Assembly (NCBI GenBank): GCA_963809875.1
Contig: CAWELC010000005.1
Coordinates: 496,001 to 560,000 of the forward strand
Reading direction: 5' to 3'
Origin: JAFGAS01 sp963809875
GTDB lineage: Bacteria; Desulfobacterota; Zymogenia; Zymogenales; Zymogenaceae
DNA length: 64,000 nt
Part shown: positions 1 through 8,984 of the stretch, piece by piece
Numbering within the stretch: the first letter of the stretch is position 1
Layout of the letters: the number at the start of each line of letters is the position of its first letter
Made by a program: the position numbers and the translations under genes
The notes under the pieces: model-generated
What the model was told of the DNA's origin: nothing
Databases searched by the model: none
The model's input: only the letters and a program-made list of their open reading frames with translations

Positions 1-148
1 AAAAACGGTCTGATATGGGATGATGAATGGGTCATCCTATAGTGCCGGCAGACTTGCCTGCCGCTGTGTCCGAGATCCGACGGGAACGGGAACCACCGTT
101 GATTTGCGATCTTCCGCCCCGGTGCCGGAAACGACGATTCCTCACAAC

Positions 149-1171
149 TCAAAGGTCGAGAGAGTCGGAGTCGGGTCCGAGCACCCTGACGTGAACAGGC
201 AGGGTCACTTCCCGGGGTTGTCCGTCCCAGCGACCCTCAATGCGATCGATCAGCATCCGTGTGGCCAATCGCCCGATCTCACGTCTGGGCTGTTCGGCGA
301 TAACGACCGGGCGGCCCAGGAGACCGGCGAAAGGGACTCCGTCAAAGGCAGCGACGGCGACGTGGGCGGTCGGTTTTCCGATTTTCATCAGGACCTCGAG
401 AACACCCAAAAGGATCTGGTTGTTGGCCGCAACGATAGCATCCGGTACTACTCCGGAACCCATGAATTTCTCGGTCGCCCTGCGGCCCGTTTCTACATTA
501 TACGGTCCGATCTCGATAAGATCATCAAACCCGGAAAGTCCCCCATCGCGAAAGCCCTCCAGAAATCCCTCCATGCGCTCGGATCCCGTCCAGGTGTCTC
601 TCGGGCCCCCGGCGATGGCGATGGTACGGGCGCCGAGGGCGGTCAAGGCCGAAACGATCCGGCGCGCCCCGGCCCGGTTATCAACCACGACGCTATCGCA
701 GCAAATCCCGTGAACGCGCCGGTCCATGAAGACCAGGGGAAAGCCCTCATCCAGCAGAAGGTTCATCGTGTCGTGGGGATGCGTATCGGCCGGGGTCATG
801 ATGAACCCGTCCACCGGCCGGGAGCGCAGCAGCGAAAGGTACTCCGACTCGCGGTCGCGCCTCTCGCCGCTGGTGGCCACGATCACCCCGTATCCCGCCG
901 CGGAGGCCTCCGCCTCGCAGGCGGCGGCAATAGTCGCAAAAAAAGGGTTCGAGAGATCCGTAACGAGCAGACCCAGGGTGTGAGTCTTGCTGGTGCGCAG
1001 AGACCGCGCGGCCAGGTTGGGACGATAGCCGTATTCATCCGCGATCGCGCGGATGCGCTCGGCCGTCTCATCCCCGATGCGGGCTGATTTGCCCTTTCCG
1101 GAGAGGACCCGGCTGACGGTGGAGGCGTCGACCCCCGCCAGACGCGCGATATCACGAATTGTAGGAGGCAT
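149..1171 (-). CDS. LacI-family transcriptional regulator
   Basis: DNA-binding repressor of the LacI/GalR family, about 340 residues. The N-terminus carries the LacI helix-turn-helix (TIRDIARLAGVDASTVSRVL), followed by the hinge helix (NLAARSLR) and a periplasmic-binding-protein-like sugar-binding domain starting at TLGLLVTDLSNPFF. The ATG at 1171 is chosen over an upstream in-frame start at 1234 because MPPTIRD is the usual family start and an AAGGAAAAA ribosome site precedes it; the longer form would start inside the promoter. It is transcribed divergently from the GH172-like gene, so that gene is the likely target. The ligand is not evident, but a sugar or fructan/arabinan fragment would fit. 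Confidence 0.93.
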   Translation of the reverse strand: MPPTIRDIARLAGVDASTVSRVLSGKGKSARIGDETAERIRAIADEYGYRPNLAARSLRTSKTHTLGLLVTDLSNPFFATIAAACEAEASAAGYGVIVATSGERRDRESEYLSLLRSRPVDGFIMTPADTHPHDTMNLLLDEGFPLVFMDRRVHGICCDSVVVDNRAGARRIVSALTALGARTIAIAGGPRDTWTGSERMEGFLEGFRDGGLSGFDDLIEIGPYNVETGRRATEKFMGSGVVPDAIVAANNQILLGVLEVLMKIGKPTAHVAVAAFDGVPFAGLLGRPVVIAEQPRREIGRLATRMLIDRIEGRWDGQPREVTLPVHVRVLGPDSDSLDL

Positions 1172-1183
1172 TGATTTTTTCCT

Positions 1184-1234
1184 TGAACAATCGATTGTGC
1201 ATGGTAGAATAGCACGGGATATTTGACCTGTCAA
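1184..1234 (-). promoter_or_regulatory. lacI-type promoter with palindromic operator
   Basis: On the minus strand TTGACA (1229-1234) and TATTCT (1206-1211) are separated by 17 bases. Just downstream, covering the expected transcription start, lies the dyad TGAACAATCGATTGTGCA (1184-1201) with a central CG, the form expected for LacI-family operators. A second short inverted repeat, TTGACCTGTCAA (1223-1234), overlaps the -35. Autoregulation, and control of the divergent gene, is inferred from position. Confidence 0.7.
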
Positions 1235-1341
1235 GGGGTGCCGGGGCTGACCGGCCTTTGTCGCGGGGTTCGTACGGTCTCCAGGAGGCTATTCGTACAT
1301 CGTCCACCCGTTTACAGCAGTTTCATGGCGGAGGAATTGTT

Positions 1342-2502
1342 ATGTTTTTCGATCCCAAGACGCTGTACCACCTGCCGAGAGGCATACAAACCCGCTGGGC
1401 AAGCCCTGAAAACTGGGGCGGCGACGTGGGTGCGGGGGGCAACGAAAACGGCGGGCGCAAAGGGTCCCCCTTTTTCTATCTCCCCTCGGGGGCAGAAAAG
1501 GTCCTGGCGGAGGTCGCCGGGCAAAGCGGCACCCTCAGGCGCATCTGGATCACGATCTCCGACCGAAGCCCCCGGATGCTGAGGGGGATACGTCTGGACA
1601 TCTTCTGGGACGGGGCGAAAACGCCCGCGGTCTCGGCCCCCCTCGGGGATTTCTTCGGCCACGGCCTCGGGCGCATGCGGCCCTTTCAGTCGTGCCTCTT
1701 TTCCAGCCCCGAGGGGAGGAGCTTTTGCAGCGTTGTCCCGATGCCTTTCGCGACCGGCATGAAGGCGGTCGTGACCAACGAGAGCGGCACCGATCTCACC
1801 CTCTTTTACTATGACGTCAATTACACGGTCGGCGATGAGCATCCGAAGGGTACTCCCTATTTTCACGCCCACTTCAGGAGGGAAAACCCGACGACCCTGC
1901 AGAAGGACTTCCATATCCTTCCGCGCGTCGAGGGCGCCGGGCGCTACCTCGGGGCGCAGATCGGGGTCATCGTCAATAATAAGAAGTACGCTAGCACCTG
2001 GTGGGGGGAAGGGGAGGTGAAGATTTACCTCGACGGTGACCGGGAGAAACCCACCCTCTGCGGCACGGGAACCGAGGACTATATCGGCACCGCCTTCGGG
2101 CAGGGTCGCTTCGATCACCTCTACCAGGGCTGTCCCCTGGCCGATGAGAAGAACATGCACTATTCCTTTTACCGGCTCCATGTGCCGGACCCGGTCTATT
2201 TCACCAGGGACGTCCGTGTCACCCTTCAGCAGATGGGGATATGGGAAGAAAAGACGAGGGCGGAGCTTGAAAAGGCCTCCCCCAAGGTCTTTCGGGCCGG
2301 CCCGGGCATGGAAGAGGTCGATCTTCGCGAACTGGGCGACGGCTGGCCCATCGGCTACTTCGAGCGGGCCGACGATGTCTCCAGCTGCGTTTATTTCTAT
2401 CTTGACAGACCGACAAACGAGCTCGGCCCAATCGTCGGGGCCGACGAGAGGATCGTCGGGCTCTACGAAGATACGGATATAAAGATACATGAGGGGATCT
2501 GA
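1342..2502 (+). CDS. DUF2961 / GH172-like glycoside hydrolase
   Basis: Protein of 386 residues of the DUF2961 family, now classed as glycoside hydrolase family 172, whose characterised members act on alpha-D-fructofuranosides and on D-arabinan-type linkages. Family hallmarks visible are WWGEGEVKIYLDGD near residue 220 and CGTGTEDYIG near residue 240, which hold the acidic residues expected at the active site, plus a late HYSFYR-type segment. No signal peptide is seen, so the enzyme should be cytoplasmic. The start at 1342 follows a GGAGGAA ribosome site; an upstream in-frame ATG at 1258 lacks one. The divergent LacI gene and its operator suggest substrate-induced expression. The exact substrate is unknown. 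Confidence 0.85.
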   Translation: MFFDPKTLYHLPRGIQTRWASPENWGGDVGAGGNENGGRKGSPFFYLPSGAEKVLAEVAGQSGTLRRIWITISDRSPRMLRGIRLDIFWDGAKTPAVSAPLGDFFGHGLGRMRPFQSCLFSSPEGRSFCSVVPMPFATGMKAVVTNESGTDLTLFYYDVNYTVGDEHPKGTPYFHAHFRRENPTTLQKDFHILPRVEGAGRYLGAQIGVIVNNKKYASTWWGEGEVKIYLDGDREKPTLCGTGTEDYIGTAFGQGRFDHLYQGCPLADEKNMHYSFYRLHVPDPVYFTRDVRVTLQQMGIWEEKTRAELEKASPKVFRAGPGMEEVDLRELGDGWPIGYFERADDVSSCVYFYLDRPTNELGPIVGADERIVGLYEDTDIKIHEGI

Positions 2503-2748
2503 TATCGGCGCATCGGCCGGCGCGGTTGCCGGCAAGACCGTGGGCGGATATGGATCCGGTCCCGGCCGGAGCTCGATGCCCGTTTTTAGCCAGGGTACCC
2601 GATCGCTTATATCTTGCCTTTCTGCGGGAGGGAACTATAATTATCAGGTAGTGGGAAACGGGCGGGCGTTTTCGAAGCTTTCCGGGCGGTGCTTGCCTTG
2701 CTCTCGCGACCCGAAACCATCCGTATATTCCACATAAAAAGGCTTTGC

Positions 2749-3411
2749 ATGGAACAGCTGCCGACGCTATTCATTGCCACGTTCACGACGCTTCTGGCCA
2801 TCATCAATCCGCTGGCGGTCCTGCCGATCTTCGTTCAACTCCTGAAAGGGGCGGATCAGCAGACCCACCGGCGCGTTGCCTTTCGGTCATGCCTTTATGC
2901 GACGATACTGATGCTCTTCTTTATGATCTTCGGGACGCTGGTGCTCAAGGGCTTCGGTGTTCCCCTGAGCATGGTTCGGATTGTTGGGGGAATTATACTG
3001 GTACGTATCGGTTTTTCCCTCTTTATACCGTCCTCCGCTGGCCACACGATCTTCAGCAGCGGCAACAGTGCGGATGGGCAGGACGAGGATTTTTCGTTTG
3101 TGCCCCTGGCTATGCCGCTTATGTTCGGGCCGGGGGCTCTCGCTACGGTTCTCGGGATGTCTTCATTGGTTAAAAATCCGATTTCCAATTTTCTCCCTAT
3201 CGCGGCCATCCTTCTGGCCATCGTTAGCTCGATGGCGGTGACCTACCTGGTCCTGGCCTACGCGAAGACGATTCTGGAACGAATCGGCCCCAAGGGTATC
3301 GACGCGGTGACCCGAATCGTTGGATTTTTCGTATCGGCGGTCGGCATGGGACTCATATTCCACGGGCTGGTGGAGGCGTTGAAGGTCTACGGCATAATAG
3401 CAGCGCGTTAG
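2749..3411 (+). CDS. MarC family integral membrane protein
   Basis: About 220 residues with six predicted membrane helices. The N-terminal stretch TTLLAIINPLAVLPIFVQL and the motif PLAMPLMFGPGALATVLG are typical of MarC/UPF0056 proteins, inner-membrane proteins of unknown transport function (the original link to multiple antibiotic resistance was not upheld). The start at 2749 gives the usual family N-terminus; an upstream in-frame ATG at 2689 would add 20 atypical residues. It stands alone, with 245 bases between it and the glycosidase gene; that gap contains a short GC hairpin at about 2516-2534 but no clear terminator. Confidence 0.9.
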   Translation: MEQLPTLFIATFTTLLAIINPLAVLPIFVQLLKGADQQTHRRVAFRSCLYATILMLFFMIFGTLVLKGFGVPLSMVRIVGGIILVRIGFSLFIPSSAGHTIFSSGNSADGQDEDFSFVPLAMPLMFGPGALATVLGMSSLVKNPISNFLPIAAILLAIVSSMAVTYLVLAYAKTILERIGPKGIDAVTRIVGFFVSAVGMGLIFHGLVEALKVYGIIAAR

Positions 3412-3520
3412 TGCATTGCACGGAGGCGAAAAATTACGCCGCATGGCAAGCGACCTACCCGGCCGTCGGGCCAGGACGTCAAAGGGCTCTTTCAGGGACG
3501 GCTGAACCGGCAGCCGTTCG

Positions 3521-4397
3521 TTACACGGCGCAGCCCTTTATTCCTCTTTTCTGGTGGTAACGCTGGTGGTAGTCTTCCGCCTTCCAGAACACCGGGGCGG
3601 GGACGATCTCGGTCACGATCTTTCGGCTATGGCTTTTCTGGGCTTCCTCCAGTGAGGCGAGGGCCTCTTTCTTCTGATCGTCGCTGTAGTAGAAGATGAC
3701 CGACCGGTACTGGGATCCTGTGTCCGGCCCCTGCCGATTCAGGGTTGTCGGGTCATGCATCTTCCAGAATATCGGCGAGGAGCCCGCGATAGGATATCTT
3801 ATCGGGGTCGTACTCGACCAGCACCGTCTCCGCATGGCCGGTCGTGTTGGTGCACACCTCTTCGTAGCTCGGATTTTCGGTTTTTCCGCCCATATAGCCG
3901 ACGGTCGTATTGACGACGCCCTTGATCGTCCTGAAGGTCTCCTCCACGCCCCAGAAGCAACCCGCCGCGAAGGCGGCCTTATGGGTCGGGGCGCCCTCGG
4001 ATTGGCCTTCCTTGAAATCCAGCGAGACGGAATTGATGCAGTAGCGCTGTCCCGTCGGTTTCGGCCCGTCGTCAAAGAGGTGACCGAGGTGGCTTCCGCA
4101 TTTGGCGCAGACGACCTCGGTCCGTACCATCCCGTGAGAGGTGTCCTTCCTGAGATCGACCGTTTCTTTCATGACGTCAAAGAAGCTCGGCCATCCTGAC
4201 CCGGAATCGTATTTCTTGTCGGACTCGAACAGTGTCGCCCCGCAGGCCCTGCAGGAATAGATGCCCTTTTTTTTATTGGCATAATATTTCCCGGTGAAGG
4301 GGATCTCCGTCCCCTTTTCCCTCAGGACATGATATTCCTCGGGAGTCAGCCGCTCCTTAAGCTCCTTTTCGTCTATTGTCTCTTTGGATTTTTTCAT
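3521..4397 (-). CDS. msrBA: MsrB-MsrA methionine sulfoxide reductase fusion, frameshifted
   Basis: Bifunctional peptide methionine sulfoxide reductase. The N-terminal half is MsrB: zinc-binding CRACG and CAKCGSHLGH pairs and the catalytic Cys in RYCINS. The C-terminal half is MsrA, with the catalytic Cys in AAGCFWGVE and later GHAETV and FWKMHDPTT. Continuous reading from 4397 ends at 3753, but the rest of MsrA (HDPTTLNRQGPDTGSQYRS onward) continues in another frame to 3521; a one- or two-base indel near 3765 explains this. The break is within a well-conserved segment, so a sequencing indel is more likely than decay, but a pseudogene cannot be excluded. No signal peptide is seen. The ribosome site GGAGGAAAAA precedes the ATG. 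Confidence 0.88.
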
Positions 4398-4532
4398 GGT
4401 TTTTCCTCCGCAAGCGCACAGATTTTTAAACTATAATGTATAGCTATAATATAGCCATTCCGTCCGCATATTCAACCCGTGAGGCGCCGACAAAATTATC
4501 GGGGTGGGTCCACGATGGAAAGAGGTTATTGA

Positions 4533-4561
4533 TTGACTATTGCCGTCCAAAACGCTACGAT
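4533..4561 (+). promoter_or_regulatory. candidate sigma-70 promoter of DUF47-pit operon
   Basis: TTGACT (4533-4538), a 17-base spacer and TACGAT (4556-4561) lie 80 bases ahead of the DUF47 gene. The match is moderate. No Pho-box-like direct repeats were recognised. Confidence 0.35.
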
Positions 4562-4640
4562 GCATCAGGAAATAAGACCGACGCAACGGGGCGCGTCGAA
4601 AGATAGTGGGGACAACACCCCGAGATAACGAGGGTATACG

Positions 4641-5276
4641 ATGGAATTGAGGATATTTGACCTCCTCTTGCCGAGAGAGGTCGCCTTCTTTAAGTACCTC
4701 AACCAGCAGATGGACCTGTACTATCGCGCGTGTGAATCTTTCAAGGGGCTCATTGGCCAGATTAAGCATATGTCTCACGATGAGATTCACCACTATACTG
4801 CATACATCAAGGAGTATGAGTCGAAGGAAGACGAGTTCGAGCGCGACATCATAATTCAGCTCAACAAGACCTTTATCACGCCGCTGGACCGGGGGGACAT
4901 CCATGAAATCGTGATCGGTGTCGGTCACGCGATGGACCTCCTCAATAATGTCGCCCAGAAGCTGGATAAATACAGGGTAACTGAAGTGCCCGAGAACCTC
5001 ACCAGATTCGTCGACATCATGGTCAAGGTCGCCGGTGAGCTCAAGAAACTAATCGGCGCGCTCGAAAAGAGGAAGGACCTGCCGACCTCGATCAACAAGA
5101 TACATCAGCTGGAGGTCGAGGCCGATACCCTGACGCACGCGAGCATGGCCGAGCTCTTTCAGATGAAAGACCCGATATATATCATAAAATTCAAGGACAT
5201 CTATGAACACCTGGAGGACATCATAAACTCTATGGACGACATAGCCAAGCTGATCCGGGGAATAGCACTCAAATAG
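4641..5276 (+). CDS. DUF47 (PhoU-like) phosphate transport regulator
   Basis: All-helical protein of 211 residues of the DUF47/PhoU-like family (compare YkaA/Pit accessory proteins). The family pattern is visible in FFKYLNQQMDLYYRACESF near the N-terminus, DEFERDIIIQLNKTFITPLDR in the middle and ILHLADDI-like helices at the end (DIINSMDDIAKLI). Members accompany Pit-type phosphate transporters and are thought to modulate them. Only 7 bases separate it from the transporter gene that follows, so the two form an operon. Confidence 0.92.
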   Translation: MELRIFDLLLPREVAFFKYLNQQMDLYYRACESFKGLIGQIKHMSHDEIHHYTAYIKEYESKEDEFERDIIIQLNKTFITPLDRGDIHEIVIGVGHAMDLLNNVAQKLDKYRVTEVPENLTRFVDIMVKVAGELKKLIGALEKRKDLPTSINKIHQLEVEADTLTHASMAELFQMKDPIYIIKFKDIYEHLEDIINSMDDIAKLIRGIALK

Positions 5277-5283
5277 GTACCGT

Positions 5284-6273
5284 ATGCACCTGACGTTCGC
5301 GGTCTTCATTATCGCGCTGGCCCTCGTCTTCGACTTTTTCAACGGCTTTCACGACGCGGCCAATTCCATCGCCACGGTTGTCGTGACCAGGACCCTTTCC
5401 CCCTTCCAGGCCGTGCTCATGGCGGGTTTTGCGAATTTTATCGGTTTTATGATATTCGGCTTGACGGTCGCCGAAACCGTTGGAAAGGGGATCGTCGACA
5501 ACAACTTCGTGACGCTGCCGATCATATTCGCGGCGCTTATCGGCGCGATCGCCTGGAACATCATGACCTGGCTTTTGGGTCTGCCCACGTCCAGCAGCCA
5601 TGCGCTTATCGGCGGGCTCATCGGCAGCACGGTAGCCGCTGTGGGGGTGAAGGCGGTTCACCTGCCGGGCGTGATCAAGGTCGTGTCGTTTATCTTTGTG
5701 GCTCCGCTCCTGGGGATGATTGGGGCGGTCGTCTTCACCACCGCCGTCATCTGGATCTTCCATCGGTTCAACCGGGAGCGAACCAATAGGACGTTCAAGT
5801 GGCTCCAGCTGGTCTCGGCGATGCTTACCAGTGCAGGGCACGGGACGAACGACGCGCAGAAGACGATGGGGATCATCGCCCTCGTCCTCTTTTCTTCGGG
5901 GATGATTCCGACATTTCATGTTGACCGATGGGTCGTGCTTGTGTGCTATTTTACCATCGCGCTCGGGACCGTCTTCGGCGGGTGGAGGATCGTCGAGACG
6001 ATGGGCACCAATATCACGAAGATACGGCCGATGGAAGGTTTCTGCTCGGGTACTTCCGCGGGCCTTGTCCTTCTTGGCACGGCGCACTTCGGCATCCCCG
6101 TCAGCACGACCCATGTGATCGCCGGTTCCATCATGGGTGTCGGTACCGTCGAGGGCGCCAGGGGCGTCAGGTGGGTAACGGCGCGCAAGATCATCTGGGC
6201 GTGGTTACTGACCATACCGATGACGGGAGCGTTTTCGGCGGGGACGTACTACCTCGTGTCGCTGTTTCTTTAG
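5284..6273 (+). CDS. pit: PiT family inorganic phosphate transporter
   Basis: Inner-membrane symporter for inorganic phosphate, 329 residues, about ten membrane helices. The two signature repeats are present: FDFFNGFHDAANSIATVV near residue 16 and GHGTNDAQKTMGI in the second half, and TSSSHALIGG / STTHVIAGSIMG mark the paired inverted halves. It is the second gene of the DUF47-pit operon. It ends 183 bases before the convergent CPBP gene. Confidence 0.95.
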   Translation: MHLTFAVFIIALALVFDFFNGFHDAANSIATVVVTRTLSPFQAVLMAGFANFIGFMIFGLTVAETVGKGIVDNNFVTLPIIFAALIGAIAWNIMTWLLGLPTSSSHALIGGLIGSTVAAVGVKAVHLPGVIKVVSFIFVAPLLGMIGAVVFTTAVIWIFHRFNRERTNRTFKWLQLVSAMLTSAGHGTNDAQKTMGIIALVLFSSGMIPTFHVDRWVVLVCYFTIALGTVFGGWRIVETMGTNITKIRPMEGFCSGTSAGLVLLGTAHFGIPVSTTHVIAGSIMGVGTVEGARGVRWVTARKIIWAWLLTIPMTGAFSAGTYYLVSLFL

Positions 6274-6456
6274 AGAATCCGCTTGATGGGGCCGGTCGGA
6301 GAGGCGTCCGGCCGACAGGTCGCGTCGATCGGAGCGGGCCGCGCCCACAATCGTTCCGGCTGCCCTAGCGCCGTGATGAGGGAGGTTGTCAGGTCCCGGA
6401 TCGCGGACCTTTGAGAAGGGTGATAGAAAGCGGAGGAGACCGGCGGCTTGCCCTCG

Positions 6457-7188
6457 CTAGGAAACAACGCCCAGGGCTACCATGATGAAACCGGTTCCGT
6501 TATAGAGCCCATGAATTAAGATCCCCAGCCACGTGTTTCTTCTTTTCTGCACCACATAGGGCACGATGAATTCTATCGGCAACAGGACCACCGCGATACG
6601 CCACCCGATTCCTACGTGAAATAGCGCCCAGAGCGCCGCGTTAAAAAGCCATGCGGAGCGCCCGAGCAGCCCGACTTGCCGCGGCAGGAGATACCCCCTC
6701 CAGAGGAGCTCCTCTCCGAAAATGTTGAAGAAGAAATAGGGCAGCCATGCCAGGAATAGCCAATATTCATTCGGCTGAAGCTTCTCCATTCTCAGAAAGG
6801 CGGAGTAGGATTCCTGAGAGAGCAGGTTGATCGAAAGCAGGTTTGAAAAAAGGGTCACGACAAGGCCGGTCAGCACCGCTACCCCCGCGAGCCCTCCGAG
6901 CACCCATAACCCGTCCGTCATATTCAGAGGACGCAGACTGAGGGCGGAGAGCGTCCCTCGCACGGAGCGCGCGCCTGTTGTTCGACGAGCGGCGGCCAGC
7001 GCGGCGATAAAGAGCGCGCATACCAGGACCCCGCTCGTCAGCCACCACGCGACGAGCGGTGAAATTCCGTAGCGCTGATGAAGATACGGGATGCCGTAAT
7101 GCACCGCGGCGTAGAGAACGACGGCCCCTCCCAGGAAGTAGGCCAGCGATTCTAACAGGACCGAGATCCTACCCTTTATATCTTTCAT
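6457..7188 (-). CDS. CPBP family intramembrane metalloprotease
   Basis: Membrane protein of 243 residues with about seven helices. It has the CPBP/CAAX-protease (Abi) motifs: FGEELLWRGYLLPRQ (EExxxR), ALFHVGIG (FxxxH) and the late HGLYNGTGF. These glutamates and histidines form the metal site of the Rce1-like family. In bacteria such proteins process peptides or act in self-immunity; the substrate here is unknown. It is monocistronic and convergent with the phosphate transporter. Confidence 0.9.
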   Translation of the reverse strand: MKDIKGRISVLLESLAYFLGGAVVLYAAVHYGIPYLHQRYGISPLVAWWLTSGVLVCALFIAALAAARRTTGARSVRGTLSALSLRPLNMTDGLWVLGGLAGVAVLTGLVVTLFSNLLSINLLSQESYSAFLRMEKLQPNEYWLFLAWLPYFFFNIFGEELLWRGYLLPRQVGLLGRSAWLFNAALWALFHVGIGWRIAVVLLPIEFIVPYVVQKRRNTWLGILIHGLYNGTGFIMVALGVVS

Positions 7189-7256
7189 TGACCCCCATAC
7201 CGCAACACAAGGCGGCGCAGCGGTACGCTCGAACGTGACCTGCGGCGGCCGGGAAA

Positions 7257-8048
7257 TCAGCCGTGAACGTAGTCCCCGATCCTTCTGACTCGCTCCATCT
7301 CCTCGTCCGACAGGGGCCCCTTCGCCAGGGCGGTCAGCCCCTCAACCATCTGGGTCTCGCTGGCCGGTCCCATCATGCACAGGTCGACGTGCGGGTCGGA
7401 GAGGACGAACCGATAGCACTCCGATGCCGTCAGCGGCTTCTGCCCGGGCGGCATTTTTTTCGGGTTCAGCAGCTTTCCCCACCGGGTGGCGGTATAGGTG
7501 GTCAGGCCGGGGCGGTTCTTGCCGGAGAGGTAGGGGAATATCTCTTCTTCCGCCCCACGGTGCGCGGCGTTATACCTGACCATGAAGATATCGATCGGTG
7601 AGTCGTCGGTACGGGCGATCTGTCCGAACAGCTTGCGGTTGTGGCCCGACATGCCGACGAACCTGACTTTCCCTTCTTCCTTCAGCTCCGACACCTCGCG
7701 GATGATCTTTGCCGGGGGGTACCAGTTGTTCCAGCCGAGGAGGACCACGTCGGCATAGTCGATGTCCAGTGCCCTGATACCCTTGAGGACGGAGCGGCGC
7801 ACCGTCAGCCCGAGGTGATCGTAGGACTGCAGGACGATGACGATATCCTTTCGGTTGGCCTTGAGAAGGTTCCTCAGACCGTCCCGCATCCCCGCCCTCC
7901 GGGGAGTGCTCCAGTAGAAATAGTTGATCCCATATTCGTGAAAGGCCCGCTCGACGGCGCCCGCAGGCACCCCGTATCCTCCGGCGACCCCGAGCCGGCT
8001 CACGGAAAGCCCGGTCCTCCCGAGGAGTCTCTTCTTTGAAAAATCCAT
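7257..8048 (-). CDS. aldo/keto reductase family protein
   Basis: Protein of 263 residues with the aldo/keto reductase barrel pattern: KRLLGRTGLSVSRLG at the start, DYADVVLLGWNN in the middle, GKVRFVGMSGHNRK, and a C-terminal cofactor region ending SDEEMERVRRIGDYV. Unlike many anaerobe homologues it has no C-terminal ferredoxin domain. The usual catalytic Tyr region reads YFYWSTPRRAG, so the active site looks divergent. An oxidoreductase using NAD(P)H is likely; the substrate is not evident. Confidence 0.85.
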   Translation of the reverse strand: MDFSKKRLLGRTGLSVSRLGVAGGYGVPAGAVERAFHEYGINYFYWSTPRRAGMRDGLRNLLKANRKDIVIVLQSYDHLGLTVRRSVLKGIRALDIDYADVVLLGWNNWYPPAKIIREVSELKEEGKVRFVGMSGHNRKLFGQIARTDDSPIDIFMVRYNAAHRGAEEEIFPYLSGKNRPGLTTYTATRWGKLLNPKKMPPGQKPLTASECYRFVLSDPHVDLCMMGPASETQMVEGLTALAKGPLSDEEMERVRRIGDYVHG

Positions 8049-8200
8049 AGGCTCATCCTCCTTTCAGTCGGCACAATCTGCCGGAAAGTGGTCGCGGTGA
8101 GACCCGCGTGCTCGTGCCGTAAACCCGGCCGGCAGCGCCCCGGTTCCCGCCGAAGCCCAACGCGCGATATTGGACGGCGAACCGCCGTCAGTCACACCGC

Positions 8201-8902
8201 TCAGCCGCCGCCGAATCCTACGGTCACTTCCCCGCTGGCGGTCACCAGGACCGGCACGATACCCTTGCCGCCCGACAGCCTCATGACCGTTTCTCGGGCG
8301 TCCGGGTCGTCGTCGATGACGATCTGGACATAGGGGACGTTTCGTTCCGTCAGGTCGCGCAAGGCCTTTTCGCAGTGGGGGCATCCCCGCTGGGTATAGA
8401 CGGTAACCGGATCGACCCGCCCGGTTTCCGTTGACTGGGCCAGCTCGTAGACCCTTTCCACCGCGAAACGCACGTAGGACATGCACTTGTCTTCCCAGAC
8501 GCCGGACTCGAGGAATTCCTGATATGCCCCCGGCGTCGAAAAGTCGTATCCGACCAGCTCACGGCAGGTCAGACCCGAGAAGGTCGCGGTAAACTGGGCG
8601 ACGAGATTGTTGGCGCCGAGGCGGGCGCGATGACGCCCCTGCTTGACCCCCGCTTTTTCTTCCTTTGGGGCCCGGCAAACCAGGCCCATAGCCATGCTCC
8701 CCGCCGAGACGGCGCCACAGGGGGCTTCCTGTCTCCCGCCGATGCCCCCCAGAAAAGGTATCCCCGCCCACAGAATTCCCTCGTCTCCAAAATCGAACGA
8801 TTCCCACAAGACCTGTAGGACTGCCGGTCCTCAATGGTATCCCTTACGGAGGAGGTCGCCGACTCTCCCTTTGGCCTCCTGAAGGGGAAATGATGGCATC
8901 AT
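8201..8902 (-). CDS. C_GCAxxG_C_C family selenoprotein fused to glutaredoxin
   Basis: Predicted redox protein of 233 residues if TGA at 8831-8833 is read as selenocysteine (U24). From the ATG at 8902 (AGGAG six bases upstream) the frame reads through LLRKGYH-U-GPAVLQVLWE, which is the GYNCAxAV segment of PF09719 with Sec replacing the first conserved Cys. The other three family cysteines follow at C62 (APCGAVSAG), C113 (GLTCRELVG) and C140 (EDKCMS). Residues 164-233 form a glutaredoxin domain with CPHC at 174-177. A hairpin right after the TGA closely matches the bacterial SECIS. An automatic call would start at the TTG at 8809 and lose the active-site residue. Alternative: a nonsense mutation, which the SECIS argues against. 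Confidence 0.82.
8803..8833 (-). promoter_or_regulatory. bacterial SECIS element with in-frame TGA
   Basis: After the TGA (8831-8833) the RNA CCUACAGGUCUUGUGGG (8803-8819) folds into a six-pair stem (A-U, C-G, A-U, U-G, C-G, C-G). Its apical AGGUCU is identical to that of the E. coli fdhF SECIS and lies 17-22 bases after the UGA, against 18-23 in fdhF. This is the spacing needed for SelB. Confidence 0.8.
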
Positions 8903-8984
8903 ATCGGTCTCCTGTGTTATGGACAAATCTTGATAAAGCCGTCCCCGCGGAGGGCCGGATCGTGAACGCGTCTCAGACCGTCGC

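Noticed and set aside
20..1087. Long plus-strand open frame over the lacI gene
   Set aside because: Antisense shadow of a well-conserved LacI protein in GC-rich DNA; no ribosome site or family match.
3753..3775. TGA at the end of the first msrBA frame as a further Sec codon
   Set aside because: The protein continues in a different frame, not through the TGA, and the MsrA catalytic residue is an intact Cys upstream.
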